From Pseudomonas massiliensis (GTDB lineage Bacteria > Pseudomonadota > Gammaproteobacteria > Pseudomonadales > Pseudomonadaceae), in assembly GCF_000826105.1 (NCBI RefSeq), contig NZ_CCYK01000005.1:248001-312000 (forward strand): a stretch of DNA of 64,000 bases, in the 5' to 3' direction. Below the pieces are notes generated by a model. It worked only from the letters and a program-made list of their open reading frames with translations. It ran no database searches and was not told the DNA's origin. Shown here piece after piece: positions 27,203 through 37,471 of the stretch (position 1 is its first letter; the number at the start of each line of letters is the position of its first letter). A program made the translations under genes and the position numbers.

Positions 27203-28747
27203 TTACAACTGCGGACCAGCGGCGCGAATGGCGTCCGAGACTTCGAACTTCTTGAAGTTCTCGATGAACAGCCCGGCCAAGGCCTTGGCTGCTTCGTCAT
27301 AGGCGGCGGGGTCAGCCCAGGTGGTGCGCGGCTTGAGCAGGCCGGTATCGACGCCAGGCACGGCCTTGGGCACGTCCAGGTTGATGATGTCCAGGTGCTC
27401 GGTTTCAGCGCCTACGAGCGCACCGCTCTGAATGGCCGCGATCACGCCACGGGTAGTGGGGATGTTGAACCGCTTGCCTACACCGTAGCCGCCACCGGTC
27501 CAGCCGGTATTGACCAGGTACACCTTGGAGCCGAACGCACGGATGCGCTTGATCAGCAACTCAGCGTATACACCGGCCGGACGCGGGAAGAACGGCGCGC
27601 CGAAGCAGGTGGAGAAGGTGGACTTGATGCCGGCGCCCGAACCCATTTCGGTAGAGCCGACCAGGGCGGTGTAGCCAGACAGGAAGTGGTAGGCGGCCTG
27701 CTCTTCGCTCAGGATCGACACCGGTGGCAGCACGCCAGTCAGGTCGCAGGTGAGGAAGATCACGGCGTTCGGCTCGCCACCCAGGTTCTTCGGGGCGATC
27801 TTGTCGATCAGCTCGCGTGGATAGGCCGCGCGGCTGTTCTGGGTCAGGCTGTCGTCGGTGTAATCCGGCACGCGGGTTTCCGGGTCCAGGACCACGTTTT
27901 CCAGCACGGCGCCGAACTGGATGGCTTTCCAGATCACCGGCTCGTTCTTCTGGGTCAGGTCGATGCACTTGGCATAGCAGCCGCCCTCGATGTTGAACAC
28001 CACACCCTCGCCCCAGCCGTGCTCGTCGTCACCGATCAGGTAACGGCTTTCGTCGGCGGACAGGGTGGTCTTGCCGGTGCCGGACAGACCGAAGAACAGG
28101 GTGACGTCGCCGTCCTCGCCCATGTTCGCGGCGCAATGCATCGGCAGCACGTCCGCCGCCGGCAGCAGGAAGTTCTGCACCGAGAACATGGCTTTCTTCA
28201 TTTCGCCAGCGTAGCGCATGCCGGCGATCAACACCTTCTTGGCAGCGAAGTTGATGATGACGCAGCCATCGGAGTTGGTGCCGTCACGCTCCGGCTCGCA
28301 GGTGAACCAGGGCGCGTTGAGCACTTGCCATTCCTGGCGCGCGGCAGGGTTGTACTGGGCGGGATTGATGAACAGGCAACGGCCGAACAAGTTGTGCCAG
28401 GCCGTCTCGGTGGTCATCTTCACGGCCAGGTAGTGGCTGTCGTCAGAGCCTACGTGAACATGGGATACGAAATGATCACGCTCACCCACATAGGCGCTGA
28501 CGCGCTCCCACAGGGCGTCGAACTTGTCAGCCGGGAATTTGCGGTTGATGGGCCCCCAGGCGATGTCGCCCTGAGTGGACGGCTCTTCTACGATAAAGCG
28601 ATCGACCGGAGAACGGCCGGTACGATGACCGGTTTTCACAACCAGCGAGCCATTGGCGGCAAGCTCACCTTCACCGCGTCGAATGGCCTCTTCGACCAGT
28701 TGAGCGATGCTGATATCGGTATACACGGCGTTTTTGGCTTGCGTCAT
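27203..28747 (-). CDS. pckA: Phosphoenolpyruvate carboxykinase (ATP)
   Basis: Converts oxaloacetate and ATP to phosphoenolpyruvate, the entry to gluconeogenesis. 514 residues, the usual length of the ATP-dependent type. The kinase P-loop [11 protein letters not shown] places the nucleotide-binding Lys at 226, preceded by FFGLS, with [10 protein letters not shown] and the [12 protein letters not shown] and [13 protein letters not shown] regions of the family. ATG at 28747 has a GGGGATT site upstream. hslO lies upstream on the same strand with 176 bp between, which holds a palindrome and a leader hairpin. Confidence 0.97.
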   Translation of the reverse strand: MTQAKNAVYTDISIAQLVEEAIRRGEGELAANGSLVVKTGHRTGRSPVDRFIVEEPSTQGDIAWGPINRKFPADKFDALWERVSAYVGERDHFVSHVHVGSDDSHYLAVKMTTETAWHNLFGRCLFINPAQYNPAARQEWQVLNAPWFTCEPERDGTNSDGCVIINFAAKKVLIAGMRYAGEMKKAMFSVQNFLLPAADVLPMHCAANMGEDGDVTLFFGLSGTGKTTLSADESRYLIGDDEHGWGEGVVFNIEGGCYAKCIDLTQKNEPVIWKAIQFGAVLENVVLDPETRVPDYTDDSLTQNSRAAYPRELIDKIAPKNLGGEPNAVIFLTCDLTGVLPPVSILSEEQAAYHFLSGYTALVGSTEMGSGAGIKSTFSTCFGAPFFPRPAGVYAELLIKRIRAFGSKVYLVNTGWTGGGYGVGKRFNIPTTRGVIAAIQSGALVGAETEHLDIINLDVPKAVPGVDTGLLKPRTTWADPAAYDEAAKALAGLFIENFKKFEVSDAIRAAGPQL

Positions 28748-28779
28748 GAGAATCCCCGTCGGCGGTTAGCCGAGTGCTC

Positions 28780-28814
28780 CAAACGTTTGTAGTAGAAAAC
28801 CGCACCCTACTACA
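28780..28814 (-). promoter_or_regulatory. Palindrome and inverted repeat upstream of pckA
   Basis: A 10-bp palindrome CAAACGTTTG (28780-28789), whose AAACGTTT core is like LacI/Cra-type operators, overlaps an 8-bp inverted repeat TGTAGTAG (28788-28795) / CTACTACA (28807-28814). Both lie 33-67 bp upstream of the pckA start. Operator or leader-hairpin roles are both possible. Confidence 0.4.
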
Positions 28815-28923
28815 GCTAAAAAGTGGCCGGATTATGCCTAGAACGGATGGAAAAGAGTAGCTCTCCCGGTCTAAAACGGCGCTATTCCGGCGCTCACAGC
28901 CCTATTTACACTGCTGAAACTGT

Positions 28924-29829
28924 TCAGTGACGACTATCTGACGCTGCATCGACCCCACCGCCAGCAAATAGTTGCTTGATATCCGCCGCGTCGAACAAAT
29001 ATCGTTGGTTGCAGAATTGGCAGTCGATCTCTACCACGCCCGTGGCCTGCTCCGCCAGCAACGCCATGGCGTCCTCTTCTCCCAGGCTGATCAGTGCACG
29101 GCCAGAGCGCTCGCGCGAGCAAGTGCACTGGAAAGCAATCGGCTGGTGGTCGAACAGCCGCACCTCTTCTTCGTGATACAGGCGATGCAGCAGCGTTTCG
29201 TTGGCCAGGGTAAGCATTTCTTCGGTCTTGAGCGTATCCGCCAGGGTCACCAGATGCTGCCAATTGGCCGCCCGTTCTTCGGAATCACGAATCTTGTCCA
29301 CTGGCAACTGCTGGAGCAGCATGCCACGGGCGCGTTGACCGTCAGCCTGCAGCCAGAAGCGGGTCCCCAGCTGTTGCGACAAGGCGAAGTAATTGGAGAA
29401 GCAGGCGGCCAGGTCGTGGCCATCCAGGGCGACGATCCCCTGGTAGCGTTGCCCTTGCGTAGGGTCGATGGTCATCGCCAGGGTTCCGTCCGGCATGAGC
29501 GCCTGCAGACCATCCTGCTCGCCCATGGAGGCTGCGTCATAACGGGCCAGGCCGCGCACGCCCAGGGTATTGGAGCATTCCACCATCAGCAGCGGCACCG
29601 GGCCATCGGAGCGGGCCTGTAGTACCAGTATCCCTTCGAACTTGAGCGTACCGGCCAGCAGCGTCGCCGCCGCTATGAACTCACCCAGCAGCCTGGCCAC
29701 AGGCGCGGGATAGGCATGGCGGGCCAGGACTTCGCCATAGCTATGCTGCACCACGACCATTTCGCCGCGCACATCGGCCTCGTCGAAGATGAAACGTTGA
29801 GTGAAATCAGTATTCGGGAAATCGTCCAT
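28924..29829 (-). CDS. hslO: Redox-regulated holdase chaperone Hsp33
   Basis: Hsp33 holds unfolding proteins during oxidative stress; zinc release and disulfide formation switch it on. The 301-residue protein ends with the four zinc ligands as CxC (Cys235, Cys237) and CxxC (Cys270, Cys273). The N-terminal domain has the family sequence [18 protein letters not shown]. The start at 29829 (MDDFPNTDF) is the family start; the frame runs upstream without a sensible sequence and overlaps the divergent PAP2 gene. Upstream of pckA on the same strand, as in other pseudomonads. Confidence 0.96.
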   Translation of the reverse strand: MDDFPNTDFTQRFIFDEADVRGEMVVVQHSYGEVLARHAYPAPVARLLGEFIAAATLLAGTLKFEGILVLQARSDGPVPLLMVECSNTLGVRGLARYDAASMGEQDGLQALMPDGTLAMTIDPTQGQRYQGIVALDGHDLAACFSNYFALSQQLGTRFWLQADGQRARGMLLQQLPVDKIRDSEERAANWQHLVTLADTLKTEEMLTLANETLLHRLYHEEEVRLFDHQPIAFQCTCSRERSGRALISLGEEDAMALLAEQATGVVEIDCQFCNQRYLFDAADIKQLFAGGGVDAASDSRH

Positions 29830-29937
29830 AGGTTCGGTTACCACAGAAAGATGACAAAATGTGTATCGACGGTTAACACGAACGCATCGATTGCGAAGCA
29901 CCGACAGGTGCAGGGATATCGCGTGATAGAGGTCTAT

Positions 29938-30744
29938 ATGAACAAACCGGCTCTGTTCCGGACAAGCTGGAACCTGCCTGGGCTTGCCTTGTGCAACCTG
30001 GTTGCGGCGGCATTGCTTTGCCTGTGGCTGTGGCCCACCGGGCACGCTGCCTTCGACGCATTCGACGAAGGGCTCTATGCCCTGCTCAACCATCCCTTGG
30101 CCACTCACACCGCGTGGCGGTATATATGGACTCTAGGCAGCCTGCGCCCATTCGATGCCGTGGTGGGCATCATTCTACTGGTGCTGCTGATTCGCGGCGA
30201 CTGGGTTTTCAAGGCAGCCCAGGTGCGCCAGGCATTCTGGGGGTTCATCGCCACGCTGGTATTGCTGCTGGTGGTCCGGGCGCTGTTCTCCAGATGGTGC
30301 GATGCCATGGGCTGGCAGCATGACAGCCCAACCCTGGTGCTGCCAGGCGCGGTGCATTTGAGCGACTGGTACCCTCACCTCGAAAAGGCTTGGGAACTCA
30401 AGGATCAATCCAGCTCCAGCTTCCCGGGCGACCATGCCTCAGTGCTGCTGATCTGGGCGTTCTATATGAGTTTCTTCAGCCAGCGTGCCAGCCAGCGGGT
30501 AGTGATCTGGGGCCTTGCGCTGCTCTTCATGATGCCGCGGCTGGTCGCTGGTGCGCATTGGGGCCAGGACGACTACATCGGCGGGATGATCATGGCCCTC
30601 CTCGCCCTGGGCTGGTCGTGCCATACCCCGCTCGCAGCGCATGCCAGTGCCTGGCTGGTCAAGGCCACCGCACCGCTGTTCGGCATGCTGGCAGAGGTAC
30701 CAGGCTTGCGCCGCCTGAGCATCGTTGGGCTACAACCGGCCTAA
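29938..30744 (+). CDS. PAP2-family membrane phosphatase/phosphotransferase
   Basis: A 268-residue integral membrane protein of the PAP2 (type 2 phosphatidic acid phosphatase) family. About five to six hydrophobic segments are visible (e.g. [49 protein letters not shown]). The active-site motifs are FPGDHAS (motif 2, His) and [12 protein letters not shown] (motif 3, His and Asp), with KDQSSSS preceding motif 2. The start at 29938 has GAGG 7 bases upstream; earlier starts overlap hslO. It resembles LpxT-like lipid A or undecaprenyl-phosphate enzymes, but the substrate is not determined. Its stop overlaps the convergent hslR by 4 bp. Confidence 0.85.
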   Translation: MNKPALFRTSWNLPGLALCNLVAAALLCLWLWPTGHAAFDAFDEGLYALLNHPLATHTAWRYIWTLGSLRPFDAVVGIILLVLLIRGDWVFKAAQVRQAFWGFIATLVLLLVVRALFSRWCDAMGWQHDSPTLVLPGAVHLSDWYPHLEKAWELKDQSSSSFPGDHASVLLIWAFYMSFFSQRASQRVVIWGLALLFMMPRLVAGAHWGQDDYIGGMIMALLALGWSCHTPLAAHASAWLVKATAPLFGMLAEVPGLRRLSIVGLQPA

Positions 30745-31142
30745 TCAGCCCCGGTACGGAACTGGAAGAGTTGTCGGCGCTGCTTCTTGGTAGGCTTGCC
30801 ATCGGAACTGACGCCCAGCGCCCCGGCCTTGCGCATGGCCGCGGCCTGTTCGCGCCGGGCAATGCTCTGCTCGGTCTCGGCGTACAATTGCTGGGCTTCA
30901 GGAGCGCCACGCCGGACATCCGATAGCGCCTTGACCACTACTGTGCGCTCGTCGAAGCCGGTTCGGACCTGATACTCATCGCCTATGCGCGGTTCCTTGC
31001 CAGGCTTGCACCGTTCGCCCCGGCAATGCACCTTGCCACTTTCGATCGCTGCCTTGGCCAGTGCTCGGGTCTTGAAGAACCGCGCCGCCCATAGCCACTT
31101 ATCCAAACGAACCTTGTCATCGTGCTCAGCTTGCTGTGCCAC
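30741..31142 (-). CDS. hslR: Ribosome-associated heat shock protein Hsp15 (S4 domain)
   Basis: Binds nascent-chain-carrying free 50S subunits after premature dissociation and helps recycle them. The 133-residue protein has an S4 RNA-binding domain at about 12-60 (VRLDKWLWAARFFKTRALAKAAIESGKVHCRGERCKPG) and a basic C-terminal tail (KPTKKQRRQLFQF). A single S4 domain with this length is typical for Hsp15. It is convergent with the PAP2 gene and overlaps it by 4 bp. Confidence 0.93.
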   Translation of the reverse strand: MAQQAEHDDKVRLDKWLWAARFFKTRALAKAAIESGKVHCRGERCKPGKEPRIGDEYQVRTGFDERTVVVKALSDVRRGAPEAQQLYAETEQSIARREQAAAMRKAGALGVSSDGKPTKKQRRQLFQFRTGAD

Positions 31143-31277
31143 TACCTGACCTCATTTCGAAACATCCATTCACTCTACTACCCTCGCGGCCGGATGCAAC
31201 GCAGGCCGGCTTTGTTTACAGTGCGCCAAACGGCTACGCCCGACGGCGCAATCAGCGAGTCGGCGCGGTCTATGCAT

Positions 31278-31303
31278 AGGCAAGCCCCTATCCAGGCTTG
31301 CCT
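31278..31303 (+). repeat. 9-bp-stem hairpin in the rimBK leader
   Basis: AGGCAAGCC (31278-31286) and GGCTTGCCT (31295-31303) form a perfect stem with an 8-base loop, about 40 bases before the proposed rimB start. It could lie in the 5' untranslated region. Confidence 0.4.
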
Positions 31304-31342
31304 GGGCGGGCGTGTTCAGTGCGTTTATTTCGGGCGATACCC

Positions 31343-31825
31343 TTGAAAACTTTCGACCACCTTACCGTGATTGGCCTACGTGAATGGATCGCCCTACCCG
31401 AACTCGGCGTGGCCGGCCTGCGCGCCAAGATCGATACCGGCGCCAGTACTTCCAGCCTTCATGCCACCGAAATCGAACCCTTTGAGCGCGATGGTCAACG
31501 CTGGGTGCGCTTCAATGCCCATCTGGGCTCGGTGGTCCAGCTGCGCCATCGGCGCTGCGAAGCGCCATTGGTGGCGATAAAAACGATAAAAAGCTCCAAT
31601 GGAGTCGCGCAAACCCGCTACGTCATTCGCACGTTGCTGGCCTTGGGCGATCATGTATGGCCGGTGGAGTTCACCCTCGCCTGTCGCAAAGCCATGCGTT
31701 ATCGCCTGTTGCTGGGCTCGAAGGCGCTGGTGGCCGGCCAACTCGTGGTCAACCCGGGCGCTGCCTATGTCCAGGACAAGCCGGTGTCCCCGGCCTCCCT
31801 CTCCACTGCCTCAGGTGCTCAATGA
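31343..31825 (+). CDS. rimB: Retropepsin-like ATP-dependent zinc protease RimB
   Basis: A 160-residue aspartic-protease-like protein of the RimB/YghJ-like 'ATP-dependent zinc protease' family; [14 protein letters not shown] contains the DTGA active-site-like motif and [11 protein letters not shown] a conserved basic stretch. In P. fluorescens RimB removes glutamates that RimK adds to ribosomal protein S6. I use the TTG at 31343, which gives the family start [15 protein letters not shown]; another TTG at 31298 would add 15 unconserved residues. The ribosome binding site is weak (GGGCGA). The stop overlaps rimK by 4 bp. No rimA-like gene is visible upstream. Confidence 0.85.
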   Translation: MKTFDHLTVIGLREWIALPELGVAGLRAKIDTGASTSSLHATEIEPFERDGQRWVRFNAHLGSVVQLRHRRCEAPLVAIKTIKSSNGVAQTRYVIRTLLALGDHVWPVEFTLACRKAMRYRLLLGSKALVAGQLVVNPGAAYVQDKPVSPASLSTASGAQ

Positions 31826-32727
31826 AGATCGCTGTGCTTTCGCGCAACCCGCGCCTGTATTCCACCCGCCGGCTGGTTGAAGCCGGTATTGAGCGCGGCC
31901 ATGAAATGGTGGTGGTCGATACGCTCAGGGCCTACATGAACATTGCCAGCCACAAGCCGCAGATCCACTATCGCGGCAAGCCGCTGGAAGGCTTCGATGC
32001 TGTCATTCCACGCATCGGCGCTTCGGTGACCTTCTACGGCTGCGCCGTGCTGCGCCAGTTCGAAATGATGGGCGTCTTCCCGCTCAACGAGTCCGTGGCC
32101 ATTGCCCGCTCCCGGGACAAACTGCGCTCGCTGCAGCTGTTGTCACGCAAGGGTGTGGGGCTGCCGGTCACCGGCTTCGCCCATTCGCCGGACGACATCC
32201 CGGACCTCATCCGTATGGTCAATGGGGCTCCGCTGGTCATCAAGGTGCTGGAGGGTACCCAGGGTATAGGCGTTGTCCTATGCGAAACCACCAAGGCGGC
32301 CGAATCGGTGATCGAAGCCTTCATGGGTTTGAAACAGAACATCATGGTGCAGGAGTACATCCAGGAAGCCGGCGGCGCGGATATTCGTTGCTTCGTAGTG
32401 GGCGACCGAGTGATTGCCTCCATGAAGCGGCAGGCCAAGCCTGGGGAGTTTCGCTCCAACCTTCATCGTGGCGGCAGCGCCAGCCTGATCAAGATCACCC
32501 CGGAAGAACGCATGACGGCCATCCGGGCGGCCAGAGTCATGGGCCTGAGCGTTGCTGGCGTGGACATCCTGCGCTCCAACCACGGGCCGCTGGTCATGGA
32601 GGTCAACTCCTCGCCTGGGCTGGAAGGCATCGAGACCACCACGGGCAAGAACGTCGCGGCCATGATCATCGAGCATCTGGAAAAGAACAGCGGACCTAAT
32701 CTGACCCGGACCCGGGGCAAGGGCTGA
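31822..32727 (+). CDS. rimK: Ribosomal protein S6 glutamate ligase
   Basis: ATP-grasp ligase (301 residues) adding glutamate residues to the C terminus of S6. It opens [18 protein letters not shown], with the ATP-grasp nucleotide-binding [13 protein letters not shown], the [10 protein letters not shown] region and the metal ligands in [14 protein letters not shown]. The start at 31822 overlaps the rimB stop (ATGA). In pseudomonads RimK activity is tuned by RimA, RimB and cyclic-di-GMP and shapes the proteome. It is convergent with envZ, 17 bp away. Confidence 0.96.
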   Translation: MKIAVLSRNPRLYSTRRLVEAGIERGHEMVVVDTLRAYMNIASHKPQIHYRGKPLEGFDAVIPRIGASVTFYGCAVLRQFEMMGVFPLNESVAIARSRDKLRSLQLLSRKGVGLPVTGFAHSPDDIPDLIRMVNGAPLVIKVLEGTQGIGVVLCETTKAAESVIEAFMGLKQNIMVQEYIQEAGGADIRCFVVGDRVIASMKRQAKPGEFRSNLHRGGSASLIKITPEERMTAIRAARVMGLSVAGVDILRSNHGPLVMEVNSSPGLEGIETTTGKNVAAMIIEHLEKNSGPNLTRTRGKG

Positions 32728-32744
32728 AGCCCTCGCATGCAAGG

Positions 32745-34055
32745 TCAGACCGCGTCCCGTGGAAGCATGAGGTTCAATGGCAAGCGAACCCGTGCTTCCA
32801 GCCCACCCCCGGCGCGGTTGCGCAACTCCACATTGCCGCCGTGCATCGAAGCGATGCGCTTGACGATGGCCAGTCCCAAACCGGTTCCCTTGCTTTGCGC
32901 TCGCCCGCCACGAGTGAAGGGATTGAAGATGCCTTCGAATTCCTGAGGGTCTATGCCCTCGCCACGGTCCAGGACACTCAGTACCACATAGGGCGCACTC
33001 GAGTCGCCGGAAACGAAGGCCGCGACCTCCACCCCGGTACCGGCGTGGTACAGGGCATTGGCGATCAGGTTGTTGAGCAGGCGCTTGATGGATACTCGTC
33101 GCAGCGGAAACGGCGGGATCGGCTCCAGGCACAGCCGTATCCTGACCTCTGGCTGATTGAACGCGGCCACCACCTCCTGCACCAGGGCACCAAGGTCCGT
33201 TTCTTCCATGTTTTCATCACTGCCATCGCGAATGAAGGCTAGGAATTGGTCCAGGATGGCGTCCATGTCCTCGATATCCCGGACCATTTCCTCGGCGAAC
33301 TCATTGTCGCTGCTCATCAGTTCCACGGAGAGTCGCAAACGGGTCAGGGGAGTGCGCAGGTCATGGGAAACCCCGGCCAGCATCAACTCACGCTCGCGAG
33401 TGGCCTGCTCCACGTCTTCGGCCATCTGGTTGAAAGCGCTGTACACCTCGGTCATCTCGCTGGGCGTGTCGCTGATCGGCAAGCGAACGCTGCGGCCCTG
33501 GCCAAGCTGGCGGGCGGCGAACACCAGATGCTTGAGGGGCTGGTTGAGCTGACGGACGAAGATCCAGGCCGATGCGGTGGACAACAGACCGATGGCCAGG
33601 AACCACCCCAGCACGCTCCAGATTTTCTGCCCGCGCAGGGGGTGGGGGTACAGCGGCACCTTCAGCCAATCCGGCCCGATGCTCGGCGCCCGCACCCATA
33701 AGGCGGGCGGCGCATGCACCCGTAGGCGAACCTCGGTATCCTCGCCCAGCTCGGCCTGCATCTGGCGCTGATAGATCTCACTGTAAGGCCAATGCTGCTC
33801 ACCCTCGGGCACCGCATCGCCGGCAACCCTGAGCAGCCCCGCGGCATTGGCGATCTGCTCCTGGTTCTGTTCATCGGCCGCCCAGTAGGCTCTGAGGGTC
33901 AGGGCCACGCCGTGACTGTACTGGCGATCCACGAGAACATCTTCGTTCATCAATAGATAGACCAGCGTCAGCGCCTTGGAAAACAACACCACGGCCAGCA
34001 CCAGCCACAGCGTGCGAGCGAAGAAGCTCTGGGGGAACCATACCGGTGCTTTCAT
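32745..34055 (-). CDS. envZ: Osmolarity/envelope-stress sensor histidine kinase
   Basis: A 436-residue EnvZ-type kinase (AmgS in P. aeruginosa). Two membrane segments flank a periplasmic domain (TM1 near 14-33, SFFARTLWLVLAVVLFSKALTL; TM2 near 155-175), followed by a HAMP linker, the H-box with His231 in VSHDLRTPL, and an ATPase domain with N-box LIANALYHA, DRGEGI and GTGLGLAI. The start at 34055 (MKAPVWFPQS) is the family start; the longer frame adds 25 unlikely residues. It is 99 bp downstream of ompR, an unusually wide gap that holds a terminator-like hairpin. Confidence 0.94.
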   Translation of the reverse strand: MKAPVWFPQSFFARTLWLVLAVVLFSKALTLVYLLMNEDVLVDRQYSHGVALTLRAYWAADEQNQEQIANAAGLLRVAGDAVPEGEQHWPYSEIYQRQMQAELGEDTEVRLRVHAPPALWVRAPSIGPDWLKVPLYPHPLRGQKIWSVLGWFLAIGLLSTASAWIFVRQLNQPLKHLVFAARQLGQGRSVRLPISDTPSEMTEVYSAFNQMAEDVEQATRERELMLAGVSHDLRTPLTRLRLSVELMSSDNEFAEEMVRDIEDMDAILDQFLAFIRDGSDENMEETDLGALVQEVVAAFNQPEVRIRLCLEPIPPFPLRRVSIKRLLNNLIANALYHAGTGVEVAAFVSGDSSAPYVVLSVLDRGEGIDPQEFEGIFNPFTRGGRAQSKGTGLGLAIVKRIASMHGGNVELRNRAGGGLEARVRLPLNLMLPRDAV

Positions 34056-34072
34056 GAGTGCCAGCCTACCTT

Positions 34073-34131
34073 GGTGCCACGAGCCGAGCCACCCAGTACC
34101 GCAAAAAAAGGCAGGCGCTGCCTGTGGCACC
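34073..34131 (-). promoter_or_regulatory. Intrinsic-terminator structure between ompR and envZ (possible attenuator)
   Basis: On the minus strand AGGCAG and CTGCCT (34118-34123 and 34109-34114) form a 6-bp GC-rich stem with a CGC loop, followed by six T residues. An outer inverted repeat, GGTGCCAC (34124-34131) and GTGGCACC (34073-34080), encloses it and ends next to the AAGG ribosome binding site of envZ. This could make partial termination set the OmpR-to-EnvZ ratio. Confidence 0.6.
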
Positions 34132-34154
34132 GCCTGTCCACTGCCTTGAACCTG

Positions 34155-34895
34155 TCACTTGCCGGAATTGCCATCCGGAACGAAAACGTAGCCGACGCCC
34201 CAGACCGTCTGAATGTAGCGAGGCTTGGTCGTATCCGGCTCGATCATCCGGCGCAGCCGGGAAATCTGTACATCAATGGAGCGCTCCTGGGCGTCCCACT
34301 CGCGCCCACGGGCAAGACTCATGAGCTTGTCTCGCGTCAAAGGTTCGCGGGCATGGGTCACCAGCGCCTTGAGCACCGCGAACTCGCCTGTTGTCAGCAT
34401 GTGGACTTCATCGCCACGGGTGAGCTCGCGAGTGGCCAGGGAAAGCTGGTAATCCCCGAATGTCACCACTTCGTCGTTCACGCCCGGAGCACCCGGAACA
34501 GGAGTGGACTGTCGACGAAGCACGGCCTTGACCCGGGCAACGAGTTCGTCCGGATTGAAAGGCTTGGCCAGGTAATCGTCGGCGCCCAGCTCGAGGCCCT
34601 TGATGCGGCTCAACTCGTCGCCCTTGGCGGTGAGCATGATGATAGGGACCTGATTGTTGGCACTGCGTAGCCGACGGCAGGCCGACAGCCCGTCTTCACC
34701 GGGTAGCATCAGGTCCAGCACGACCAGGTTGAAGACTTCGCGGCTAAGGAGGCGATCCATCTGCTCGGCGTTGGGTACGGCGCGTGCGCGATAGCCCTTG
34801 GTGGTGAAGAAGCGCTCCAGCAGGCTGCTCAGTTTCGGGTCGTCGTCCACGATGAGGATTTTTTCCCCTTCGTTGGTTTGGGCGGTGCTGCTCAT
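34155..34895 (-). CDS. ompR: Response regulator of the envelope-stress system
   Basis: OmpR-type regulator (AmgR in P. aeruginosa, linked to aminoglycoside tolerance) of 246 residues. The receiver domain has the acidic pair Asp17-Asp18, phospho-acceptor Asp61 (LVVLDLMLPGEDG) and the Lys of YLAKPF. The C-terminal winged helix is typical (LTTGEFAVLKALVTHAREPLTRDKLMSLARGREWDAQERSIDVQISRLRRMIE). The start at 34895 is preceded by an excellent AAGGAG site; longer starts are not. First gene of the ompR-envZ unit and divergent from tex. Confidence 0.96.
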   Translation of the reverse strand: MSSTAQTNEGEKILIVDDDPKLSSLLERFFTTKGYRARAVPNAEQMDRLLSREVFNLVVLDLMLPGEDGLSACRRLRSANNQVPIIMLTAKGDELSRIKGLELGADDYLAKPFNPDELVARVKAVLRRQSTPVPGAPGVNDEVVTFGDYQLSLATRELTRGDEVHMLTTGEFAVLKALVTHAREPLTRDKLMSLARGREWDAQERSIDVQISRLRRMIEPDTTKPRYIQTVWGVGYVFVPDGNSGK

Positions 34896-35024
34896 GGGAA
34901 CTCCTTTGCTATCGGCGCGCATTATGGCGCAGCCGCCGTTGGACGTGCTCGAGGCATTGTTAGCAGATTTTTCCCGGCCCTGGGGGAAATGTGCCGACAC
35001 GGCCCCTGGCCACGCCCGGCTGGT

Positions 35025-35030
35025 TATAAT
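35025..35030 (+). promoter_or_regulatory. Consensus -10 element for tex
   Basis: TATAAT, 83 bp before the tex start, inside CTGGTTATAATGCGAC. No good -35 hexamer is visible at 16-18 bp spacing; the element is still a perfect sigma-70 -10. Confidence 0.5.
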
Positions 35031-35113
35031 GCGACGCTTTTACCGTCGGCAAGTGCCGGCTGGTTCGTTCTCCGCCCGCGTGGGCGCCGGCATCACAGCA
35101 TTCAGGTGGTTTT

Positions 35114-37435
35114 ATGGAAAGCATCAACAGCCGCATCGCCGAAGAACTGGGCGTGCGCCCGCAACAGGTCGAAGCCGCCGTGGCCTTGCTCGACGAAGGC
35201 TCCACGGTGCCCTTCATCGCCCGTTACCGTAAGGAAGTGACCGGCAGCCTCGACGACACCCAGCTGCGCCACCTGGAAGAGCGTCTGCGTTACCTGCGGG
35301 AATTGGACGAACGCCGCGCCAGCATCCTGGCGAGCATCGAGGAGCAGGGCAAACTGACCCCTGAGCTGGCGCGTGACATTCGCCAGGCCGACACCAAGAC
35401 CCGCCTCGAAGACCTCTATCTTCCCTACAAGCAGAAACGCCGCACCAAAGGGCAGATCGCCCTGGAGGCCGGCCTCGGCGAGCTGGCCGACGCGCTGCTG
35501 GGCGACCCCATGCTGGCCCCCGAGGCCGAGGCCGCCCGCTTCGTCGATGCCGAGAAAGGCTACCCGGACAACCGCGCGGTGCTCGAAGGCGCCAAGTACA
35601 TCCTGATGGAGCGTTTCGCCGAAGACGCCGCCCTGTTGGGCAAGGTCCGCCAGTTCCTCGGCGAGCAGGCCACCCTCGCGGCGCGCATCGTGCCGGGCAA
35701 GGAAGAGGAAGGTGCCAAGTTCCGCGACTATTTCGAGCACGACGAACCCCTCAAGGCCGCGCCCTCCCATCGCGCCCTGGCCATCTTCCGCGGGCGCAAC
35801 GAGGGCATCCTCAGCGTATCGCTGAAAGTGGGCGAGGAGCTTCCGGGTACCCTGCACCCCTGTGAACTGATGGTGGCCGAACACTTCGGCCTGAAGAACC
35901 AGAACCGTCCGGCGGACAAATGGCTTGGCGAGGTCGTGCGCTGGACCTGGAAGGTCAAGCTGTACACCTCCCTGGAAAACGACCTGCTCGGTGAGCTGCG
36001 TGAGCAGGCCGAGGCCGAAGCCATCAATGTCTTCGCCCATAACCTGCACGACCTGCTGCTTGCCGCCCCGGCAGGCCCTCGGGCCACCCTCGGGCTGGAC
36101 CCGGGCCTGCGTACCGGCTGCAAGGTGGCGGTAGTGGACGCCACGGGCAAGTTGCTGGATACCGCCACGGTGTATCCGCACGTGCCCAAGAACCAGTGGG
36201 ACCAGACCCTTGCCGTGCTCGGCGCCCTCTGTGCCCGCCACCAGGTAGACCTGATCGCCATCGGTAACGGCACCGCCAGCCGTGAGACGGACAAGCTGGC
36301 CGCCGACCTGATCAAGCAGTACCCGGGCCTGAAGCTGACCAAGGTCATGGTGTCCGAGGCGGGAGCTTCGGTGTATTCGGCGTCCGAACTGGCCGCGCGG
36401 GAATTCCCCGACCTGGACGTTTCCCTGCGTGGCGCGGTGTCCATCGCCCGTCGCCTTCAGGATCCGCTGGCCGAGCTGGTGAAGATCGACCCCAAATCCA
36501 TCGGGGTCGGCCAGTACCAGCATGATGTCTCCCAGGTGAAGCTCGCCCGCAGCCTGGATGCGGTGGTCGAGGACTGCGTGAACGCTGTGGGGGTGGATGT
36601 GAACACGGCCTCGGTCGCCCTGCTGTCACGCATCTCCGGACTGAACGCTACCCTGGCCCAGAACATCGTGGCTCATCGTGACGCCAATGGCGCGTTCCGC
36701 AGCCGCGCCGAACTCAAGAAGGTCAGCCGACTGGGTGAGAAAACCTTCGAGCAGGCGGCCGGCTTCCTCCGCGTCATGAATGGAGACAACCCCCTGGATG
36801 CCTCGGCGGTACACCCGGAAGCCTACCCGCTGGTGCAGCGGATCGCCGCCCAGACCGACCGCGACATCCGCTCGCTGATCGGCGACAGCGCCTTCCTGCG
36901 CCGCCTGGACCCGGCCCGCTATACCGACGAAACCTTCGGCCTGCCGACGGTCACTGACATCCTCAAGGAACTGGACAAGCCTGGCCGCGATCCTCGCCCG
37001 GAGTTCAAGACTGCAGCCTTCCAGGAGGGCGTCGAGGACCTGAAGGATCTGCAACCGGGCATGGTGCTCGAGGGCGTGGTCACCAACGTCACCAATTTCG
37101 GTGCCTTCGTAGATATCGGCGTGCACCAGGACGGCCTGGTTCATATCTCGGCCCTTTCCGAGAAATTCGTGAAGGATCCCCGTGAAGCGGTCAAGGCCGG
37201 CGACGTGGTGAAGGTCAAGGTGATGGAAGTCGATATCCCGCGCAAGCGCATCGGCCTGTCCATGCGCATGAGTGATACGCCAGGTGAGAAGGTCGATGGT
37301 CCGCGTGCTGGCAACCGCTCCGGCAGCAACCGTTCGTCAGGCGCGCCCAAGGTTCGGGAAAACGCCGCGGCCGCGCCAAGTGCCGGTGCAATGGCCAATC
37401 TCTTCGCCAATGCGAAACAGCTGAAGAAGCGCTGA
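35114..37435 (+). CDS. tex: Transcription accessory protein Tex
   Basis: A 773-residue Tex/YqgF-like RNA-binding protein involved in transcription and needed for growth in several species. Domains in order: N-terminal helical Tex_N (~1-190), a YqgF/RNase H-like domain starting near 325 ([18 protein letters not shown]), tandem helix-hairpin-helix motifs near 490-560 ([45 protein letters not shown]), and a C-terminal S1 domain (~645-720, [31 protein letters not shown]). The Ser/Gly/Arg-rich tail ends near 773. Usual family length; stands alone. Confidence 0.97.
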   Translation: MESINSRIAEELGVRPQQVEAAVALLDEGSTVPFIARYRKEVTGSLDDTQLRHLEERLRYLRELDERRASILASIEEQGKLTPELARDIRQADTKTRLEDLYLPYKQKRRTKGQIALEAGLGELADALLGDPMLAPEAEAARFVDAEKGYPDNRAVLEGAKYILMERFAEDAALLGKVRQFLGEQATLAARIVPGKEEEGAKFRDYFEHDEPLKAAPSHRALAIFRGRNEGILSVSLKVGEELPGTLHPCELMVAEHFGLKNQNRPADKWLGEVVRWTWKVKLYTSLENDLLGELREQAEAEAINVFAHNLHDLLLAAPAGPRATLGLDPGLRTGCKVAVVDATGKLLDTATVYPHVPKNQWDQTLAVLGALCARHQVDLIAIGNGTASRETDKLAADLIKQYPGLKLTKVMVSEAGASVYSASELAAREFPDLDVSLRGAVSIARRLQDPLAELVKIDPKSIGVGQYQHDVSQVKLARSLDAVVEDCVNAVGVDVNTASVALLSRISGLNATLAQNIVAHRDANGAFRSRAELKKVSRLGEKTFEQAAGFLRVMNGDNPLDASAVHPEAYPLVQRIAAQTDRDIRSLIGDSAFLRRLDPARYTDETFGLPTVTDILKELDKPGRDPRPEFKTAAFQEGVEDLKDLQPGMVLEGVVTNVTNFGAFVDIGVHQDGLVHISALSEKFVKDPREAVKAGDVVKVKVMEVDIPRKRIGLSMRMSDTPGEKVDGPRAGNRSGSNRSSGAPKVRENAAAAPSAGAMANLFANAKQLKKR

Positions 37436-37445
37436 AGGGTCCCAC

Positions 37446-37471
37446 GGCGCCTCCCAGCGGTGGGAGGCGCC
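37446..37471 (+). terminator. Hairpin after tex
   Basis: A perfect 11-bp stem (GGCGCCTCCCA, 37446-37456, and its complement at 37461-37471) with a 4-base GCGG loop, 10 bp past the tex stop. No U-run follows, so it may act with Rho. The rest of the 248-bp gap to gshA shows nothing else. Confidence 0.65.

Noticed and set aside
31122..31346. 74-aa plus-strand frame before rimB, considered as rimA
   Set aside because: No recognisable similarity to a RimA-type protein, no good ribosome binding site, and it runs across the leader hairpin and into rimB.
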